In this document: positions 58,297 through 61,817 of the stretch, in pieces
How the letters are laid out: every line of letters begins with the position of its first letter
How positions within the stretch are numbered: the stretch's first letter is position 1
IMG/VR virus record: IMGVR_UViG_3300046007_013304
Location: 1-61,817 of that record
DNA: 61,817 nt
Reading direction: 5' to 3' (one strand)
From: a virus
The notes under the pieces: generated by a model
Seen by the model: the letters and a program-made list of their open reading frames with translations, nothing else
Databases searched by the model: none
Told to the model about the DNA's origin: nothing
Position numbers and translations under genes: made by a program

Positions 58297-59442
58297 ATGC
58301 CATTAGAAAACGGATTTCAATTACCTTTCGGTATACAGCCAGTCAACCCAAAACCAGTTGATACTTGGTCGGGTCCTTTCACCGGCGCATCTGAAAGTGA
58401 AGCAAAATCATTAGCAAATGCTTCAATTCCACTCGGTGTAAGATTTAATTCAATGGAAGTTCGTCTTATCATTAACGGGCTTCCTAAAAAATTCTGGTAT
58501 TATGGTGGAACAGGTGATTCTGATCTTAGCGAGATTGTAACATCTGCATCAGGTGTAACAGGATTTACAGGTCCAACAGGACCGACCGGAGATCCTGGAA
58601 TTCAAGGAAACACTGGAAATACTGGCAACACAGGAGCAACAGGACCGACAGGAAATTACCTAAGTCCTAATGTAAATGCATCAGGCAATTTAATATTTAC
58701 CACTTTATATTGGGACGGGGTTGAAGTTCCTGGAGCAACAAAAATAAACGCCGGTTATGTTATAGGTCGTACCGGGTCTACAGGAAACACAGGAACAACA
58801 GGAAACACCGGAGCAACAGGAACTGGTGTAACAGGATTTGCCGTGTCAGGAGACAATCTTTATTTCTGGTATACTAATTCTACCGGACAGACATTCGGGG
58901 CTCTTCAGAATGCTGGATATATTAGAGGTGCTACAGGAAACACCGGAAATACAGGAAATACCGGATCTACGGGAAACGGTGTAACTGGATTTTTTGTAAA
59001 TAGGGACACTTTAGTTTATTGGTACATGAATGCTTTTGGACAAACCATAGGTTCTCTTCAAACAGCAGGCTTTGTTTTAGGAAATACCGGAGCAACAGGA
59101 GATCCGGGTTCAAAGGGAGATCAGGGTGAACCAGGTATACAAGGCAATACTGGACCGACTGGACCTACGGGGAGCGGTGTAACAGGATTTACAGTTTCTG
59201 GTGATAACCTTTACTTTTGGTACATGAATTCCTCTGGATTGACTTTTGGCGCATTTCAAAATGCAGGATATGTGAGAGGTCCAAAAGGAGATACAGGAAC
59301 AAGTATTGGATCAGGATTTACATTTACGGGAATAACACCACCAAATGCAAATATAGGTGACAGGTGGTTTGATTCTGTTAGTGGCAGAGAGTTTACTTAT
59401 ATCTTTGATGGAGATTTTTATTTCTGGGTTGAGATGTCTTGA
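58297..59442 (+). CDS. Collagen-like tail fibre protein B with repeats
   Basis: 381 residues. After a short N-terminal part, blocks of Gly-x-y repeats ([13 protein letters not shown]) are separated by three copies of a 35-residue unit, GVTGF(T/A/F)V...NLYFWYMN...GQTFG.LQNAGYVRG, at residues 177, 228 and 294. The end (GDRWFDSVSGREFTYIFDGDFYFWVEMS) matches the DQWF unit of protein A. Repeats suggest recent internal duplication and possible length variation between strains. Confidence 0.75.
   Translation: MPLENGFQLPFGIQPVNPKPVDTWSGPFTGASESEAKSLANASIPLGVRFNSMEVRLIINGLPKKFWYYGGTGDSDLSEIVTSASGVTGFTGPTGPTGDPGIQGNTGNTGNTGATGPTGNYLSPNVNASGNLIFTTLYWDGVEVPGATKINAGYVIGRTGSTGNTGTTGNTGATGTGVTGFAVSGDNLYFWYTNSTGQTFGALQNAGYIRGATGNTGNTGNTGSTGNGVTGFFVNRDTLVYWYMNAFGQTIGSLQTAGFVLGNTGATGDPGSKGDQGEPGIQGNTGPTGPTGSGVTGFTVSGDNLYFWYMNSSGLTFGAFQNAGYVRGPKGDTGTSIGSGFTFTGITPPNANIGDRWFDSVSGREFTYIFDGDFYFWVEMS
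58825..58929 (+). repeat. 35-residue fibre unit, protein B copy 1
   Basis: Encodes [17 protein letters not shown] and on; separated from copy 2 by Gly-x-y codons. Confidence 0.7.
58978..59082 (+). repeat. 35-residue fibre unit, protein B copy 2 (most divergent)
   Basis: Encodes GVTGFFVNRDTLVYWYM and on; the least similar of the four copies. Confidence 0.65.
59176..59280 (+). repeat. 35-residue fibre unit, protein B copy 3
   Basis: Encodes [17 protein letters not shown] and on; nearly the same protein as the copy in protein A. Confidence 0.7.
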
Positions 59443-59466
59443 CTTATTAATTGTTTCTGATACAAT
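59439..59466 (+). promoter_or_regulatory. sigma70-like promoter for the clamp operon
   Basis: TTGACT (59439-59444), a 16-base spacer and TACAAT (59461-59466) at the end of fibre gene B. It restarts early/middle transcription for gp45-gp44-gp62. A weak TAGGTGAT precedes the ATG at 59482. Confidence 0.75.
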
Positions 59467-59481
59467 GTGACTAGGTGATAT

Positions 59482-59664
59482 ATGACAAAAAATATTAAAG
59501 ATGATTGGAATGATGATCGAGATCGTAAGCGAAGTCAAAAGTCCGTAAATAGAAAGAAAAACAAGGGACAAAGACATCACATTCGTGATATAATGAATGA
59601 TCTCAAAAATGAAAATGATCCGGAAGCGTATCTGGATTATGCAGATGAAATGGAGAATTATTAA
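59482..59664 (+). CDS. Small charged protein before gp45
   Basis: 60 residues, very charged: KDDWNDDRDRKRSQKSVNRKKNKGQRHH, then an acidic end (NENDPEAYLDYADEMENY). It ends two bases before gp45. Small charged proteins sit here in other T4-like phages too, but this one shows no clear likeness to T4 RpbA. The role is unknown; RNA polymerase or nucleic acid contact is possible. Confidence 0.65.
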   Translation: MTKNIKDDWNDDRDRKRSQKSVNRKKNKGQRHHIRDIMNDLKNENDPEAYLDYADEMENY

Positions 59665-59666
59665 TT

Positions 59667-60326
59667 ATGACTAAAACCGGCATCACAATCAGCAAAACTA
59701 CTCTTGGAATTCTCAAGAATTTTTCAAGTATTAATTCAAACCTTCTTGTGCGTCCCGGCAACAAGATCTCGACTATTACTCCGGGAAAGAACATGATGGC
59801 AGAAGCCATCGTAGAAGAAACTTTTGATGTCGAATTTGGTATCTGGGATCTGAACAAGTTACTTGGAGTTCTTTCACTTTTCAGCGATCCTGTTCTGGAA
59901 TTCTATGAGAAGTATGTTGAGATTCAAGGACCAGAATCAAAGGTTAAGTTCTTCTACTCTGAACCGAAGCTCCTGACTGTCCCTACCAAGACTGTGAAGA
60001 TGCCGGAAACTGTTTCTGTGTTCACGGTGTATCAAGATACCTTCACCCAAATGATGAAGGCTTCTTCAGTCCTTCAACTTCCACAGATCACTTTTATCAG
60101 TGCAGAAAACGGTCTTTCTGCCAAGTTGCACGACGAGGAAGATGCAACCTCAAACAACTACACGGTGAATCTGGCTGATGCTGATGCTGAATTTGAAGTG
60201 ACCTTTGATATGGAACATCTTCGTCTTCTCCCGGGAGATTATGAAGTTACCGTTTCTCAAGGACCTGTCGTGCAGTTCAAGAACCTTTCTGTTGATCTTA
60301 CTTACTGGATCGCAGTCAAGAGCTAA
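59667..60326 (+). CDS. 45: Sliding clamp gp45
   Basis: 219 residues (T4 gp45 is 228). Segments typical of gp45 are ISKTTLGILKNFSSINSNLLVRPGN and FEVTFDMEHLRLLPGDYEVTVS. The trimeric ring tethers DNA polymerase to DNA and, in T4, activates late transcription together with gp55 and gp33. It lies two bases before the clamp loader genes. Confidence 0.95.
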   Translation: MTKTGITISKTTLGILKNFSSINSNLLVRPGNKISTITPGKNMMAEAIVEETFDVEFGIWDLNKLLGVLSLFSDPVLEFYEKYVEIQGPESKVKFFYSEPKLLTVPTKTVKMPETVSVFTVYQDTFTQMMKASSVLQLPQITFISAENGLSAKLHDEEDATSNNYTVNLADADAEFEVTFDMEHLRLLPGDYEVTVSQGPVVQFKNLSVDLTYWIAVKS

Positions 60327-60328
60327 TC

Positions 60329-61267
60329 ATGAATCAAATCAATCTCTTCGTAGAAAAATATCGTCCCAAGACGGTTGAGGAGTGCATTCTCCCGGAAAGC
60401 ATCAAAAAGACTTTCCGGGAGATTGTCAAATCCGGTGAACCACAAAATCTTCTGCTTGCTGGTAAAGCGGGAACAGGAAAGACCAGTGTTGCCAAGGCTC
60501 TGTGCTCAGACCTTGATTGTGATTACATCATGATCAATTGTTCTGAAGATGGTAACATTGACACCCTTCGAAACAAGATTCGTACCTTCGCAAGTACAGT
60601 GTCTCTAAATGAGCGACCGAAGGTTGTCATTCTGGACGAGTTTGATTATAGTAATGCATCAAGCATCCAGCCCGCTCTTCGCGGGGCAATTGAGGAATTC
60701 GCAAAGAACTGTCGTTTCATCCTAACCTGCAACTACAAGAACCGAATCATCGAACCGATTCATTCTCGCTGCACTGTCATCGAATTTTGCATTCCTGCCA
60801 AGGACAAGCCTAAAATGGCTAAGGAGTTCATGGCTAGGTGTGAAAATATTCTGAAGACAGAAAAGGTCGAATATGACCCAAAGGTGCTTTCGGAATTGAT
60901 CATCAAGTTCTTCCCGGATTTCCGCCGGGTACTGAATGAACTTCAGAGGTATTCAGTTTCCGGAAAGATCGATGTCGGGATCTTGGCAGATACCAAGAAT
61001 CAAAAAATCACCGATCTCATGGGGTTCATGAAGTCCAAGGATTTCTCTTCTGCTCGCAAGTGGGTGGCTGGCAACATGGATAATTCTCAGATTGACCTGT
61101 TCAGGGCGATCTATGACGGACTTTATGAAAACCTGAGTCCTTCATCCATCCCACAGGCAATTCTTATTCTTGCTGAGTATCAATACAAGGCTGCATTTGT
61201 TGCCGATCAAGAAATCAATACTGCGGCATGTGTGGTGGAACTTATGATGTCCTGTGAGTTTAAGTAA
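60329..61267 (+). CDS. 44: Clamp loader large subunit gp44
   Basis: 312 residues (T4 gp44 is 319). AAA+ motifs: Walker A GKAGTGKT (45-52), Walker B VVILDEFD (99-106), sensor 1 LTCN and the arginine-finger motif SRC (145-147). With gp62 it opens and loads gp45 on primed DNA. One-base overlap with gp62 (TAATG). Confidence 0.95.
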   Translation: MNQINLFVEKYRPKTVEECILPESIKKTFREIVKSGEPQNLLLAGKAGTGKTSVAKALCSDLDCDYIMINCSEDGNIDTLRNKIRTFASTVSLNERPKVVILDEFDYSNASSIQPALRGAIEEFAKNCRFILTCNYKNRIIEPIHSRCTVIEFCIPAKDKPKMAKEFMARCENILKTEKVEYDPKVLSELIIKFFPDFRRVLNELQRYSVSGKIDVGILADTKNQKITDLMGFMKSKDFSSARKWVAGNMDNSQIDLFRAIYDGLYENLSPSSIPQAILILAEYQYKAAFVADQEINTAACVVELMMSCEFK

Positions 61268-61638
61268 TGGAACTAAAAGATTACCTTGACAGCCTGAATT
61301 TTCAGAAAAACCATGTCATGTCCGATAGCCGAGATGAGAAGGATTATTACCCTTTCATGGTGAATCGCTGCATGTCATATTTCCCGGATAGCATTCTGCA
61401 AGCCAACCAGATGAATGCGGTTTGGCATACTCCCAAGAGAATGCAATATGATTACTTTTTCCATGGTCTCCGACCCCGCAAGAGGTTTAGCAAATGGCAA
61501 AAGATTCAGCATCCAAGGGAACTTGAGGTCATAAAGCAATATTTTGGGTATTCGACCCAAAAAGCTTTGGATATTTTACCTCTCTTAACAGAAGAAGACA
61601 TGAAAATCATTTATAAAGCCTTAAATAAAGGCGGTTAA
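61267..61638 (+). CDS. 62: Clamp loader small subunit gp62 (short)
   Basis: 123 residues, compared with 187 in T4. The conserved part YYPFMVNRCMSYFPDSILQANQMN is clear; the C-terminal part is shorter. It completes the gp44-gp62 loader. Gene order 45-44-62-regA is as in T4. Confidence 0.85.
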   Translation: MELKDYLDSLNFQKNHVMSDSRDEKDYYPFMVNRCMSYFPDSILQANQMNAVWHTPKRMQYDYFFHGLRPRKRFSKWQKIQHPRELEVIKQYFGYSTQKALDILPLLTEEDMKIIYKALNKGG

Positions 61639-61664
61639 AGCAGAATTTTAATACATAATCCATG

Positions 61665-61670
61665 TATAAT
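61665..61670 (+). promoter_or_regulatory. Possible -10 box before regA
   Basis: A TATAAT in the 50-base gap before regA, with no good -35 box, followed by AAAGG near the ATG at 61689. It may be a weak or activator-dependent promoter. Confidence 0.35.
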
Positions 61671-61688
61671 GAATAAAGGTTGTTTTAC

Positions 61689-61817
61689 ATGGAAGAGAAT
61701 ATATTTCAAGATTATGGAGTGGAAATACGGCTAAAAGATGCTGAAGATTTCCTTAAGATAAAAGAAACTCTCACAAGAATGGGAGTTTCCTCAAAAACCC
61801 AAAATAAACTATATTCT
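61689..61817 (+). CDS. regA: Translational repressor RegA, 3' end outside window
   Basis: The first 43 residues are present. The segment VEIRLKDAEDFLKIKETLTRMGV is very close to the start of T4 RegA. RegA binds the start regions of many early mRNAs and blocks their translation, including those of the clamp operon in T4. The N-terminus is about nine residues longer than in T4. Confidence 0.9.
   Translation, partial: MEENIFQDYGVEIRLKDAEDFLKIKETLTRMGVSSKTQNKLYS

Overview
This window is part of the genome of a tailed phage with a contractile tail that belongs to the T4 superfamily. The evidence is an ordered set of T4-type core genes: neck, terminase, sheath, tube, portal, prohead core, protease, scaffold and capsid (gp13-gp23, 35.9-48.7 kb), then UvsY, UvsW, the late sigma factor gp55, the gp47/gp46 recombination nuclease, and the clamp, clamp loader and translational repressor (gp45-gp44-gp62-regA, 59.7-61.8 kb). 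Protein divergence, a short sheath, duplicated tube genes and unfamiliar accessory genes place it far from the classical Tevenvirinae, nearer in style to the T4-like phages of aquatic bacteria. The host cannot be read from the sequence; SD sites and a lipoprotein signal fit a bacterium. No tRNA gene, CRISPR array or insertion sequence was seen.

Layout. 1-4.75 kb: tightly packed small early-type genes on the + strand, with sigma70-like promoters and a DEDDh exonuclease. 4.75-5.04 kb: a convergent intergenic region with hairpins and an orphan late promoter. 5.0-7.6 kb (- strand): three proteins with possible prohead-protease sites near their N-termini. 7.7-8.7 kb: a small HExxH protein and two small genes. 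8.6-12.5 kb: a divergent pair, a MoxR/CobS-like AAA+ ATPase (- strand, followed by three small genes) and a CobT-like VWA/HExxH protein (+ strand), driven by back-to-back promoters. 12.5-23.4 kb: accessory late genes, including a 1085-residue protein with a C-terminal HNH domain, a PD-(D/E)XK nuclease, a membrane lipoprotein and a RuvC-like resolvase. 23.4-35.9 kb: baseplate and fibre genes, with four consecutive Cys-rich and mostly collagen-like proteins. 35.9-48.8 kb: the head, neck and tail core. 48.8-56.1 kb: a tube-like protein, recombination genes, an Lsm-like protein, a candidate packaged GNAT-like protein and gp55. 56.1-59.4 kb: two more collagen-like fibre genes inserted into the replication cluster. 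59.4 kb to the end: sliding clamp, clamp loader and the start of regA.

Transcription. Early or middle promoters look like host sigma70 sites (TTGACA, 16-17 bp, TACAAT). Late genes carry the T4/gp55-type box (C/T/A)(A/T)TAAATA directly upstream. In several genes of both classes the start codon lies only 5-9 bases after the promoter box and lacks a clear Shine-Dalgarno, which suggests leaderless or near-leaderless mRNAs.

Most interesting themes. First, about nine unrelated proteins have short N-terminal segments ending in a T4 prohead-protease-type site (L/I-x-E), one of them nearly identical to the T4 internal-protein targeting peptide; this could be an enlarged set of packaged, injected proteins. 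Second, a small protein carries a copy of the capsid protein N-terminal arm motif. Third, sequence modules are shared between prohead core and accessory proteins.
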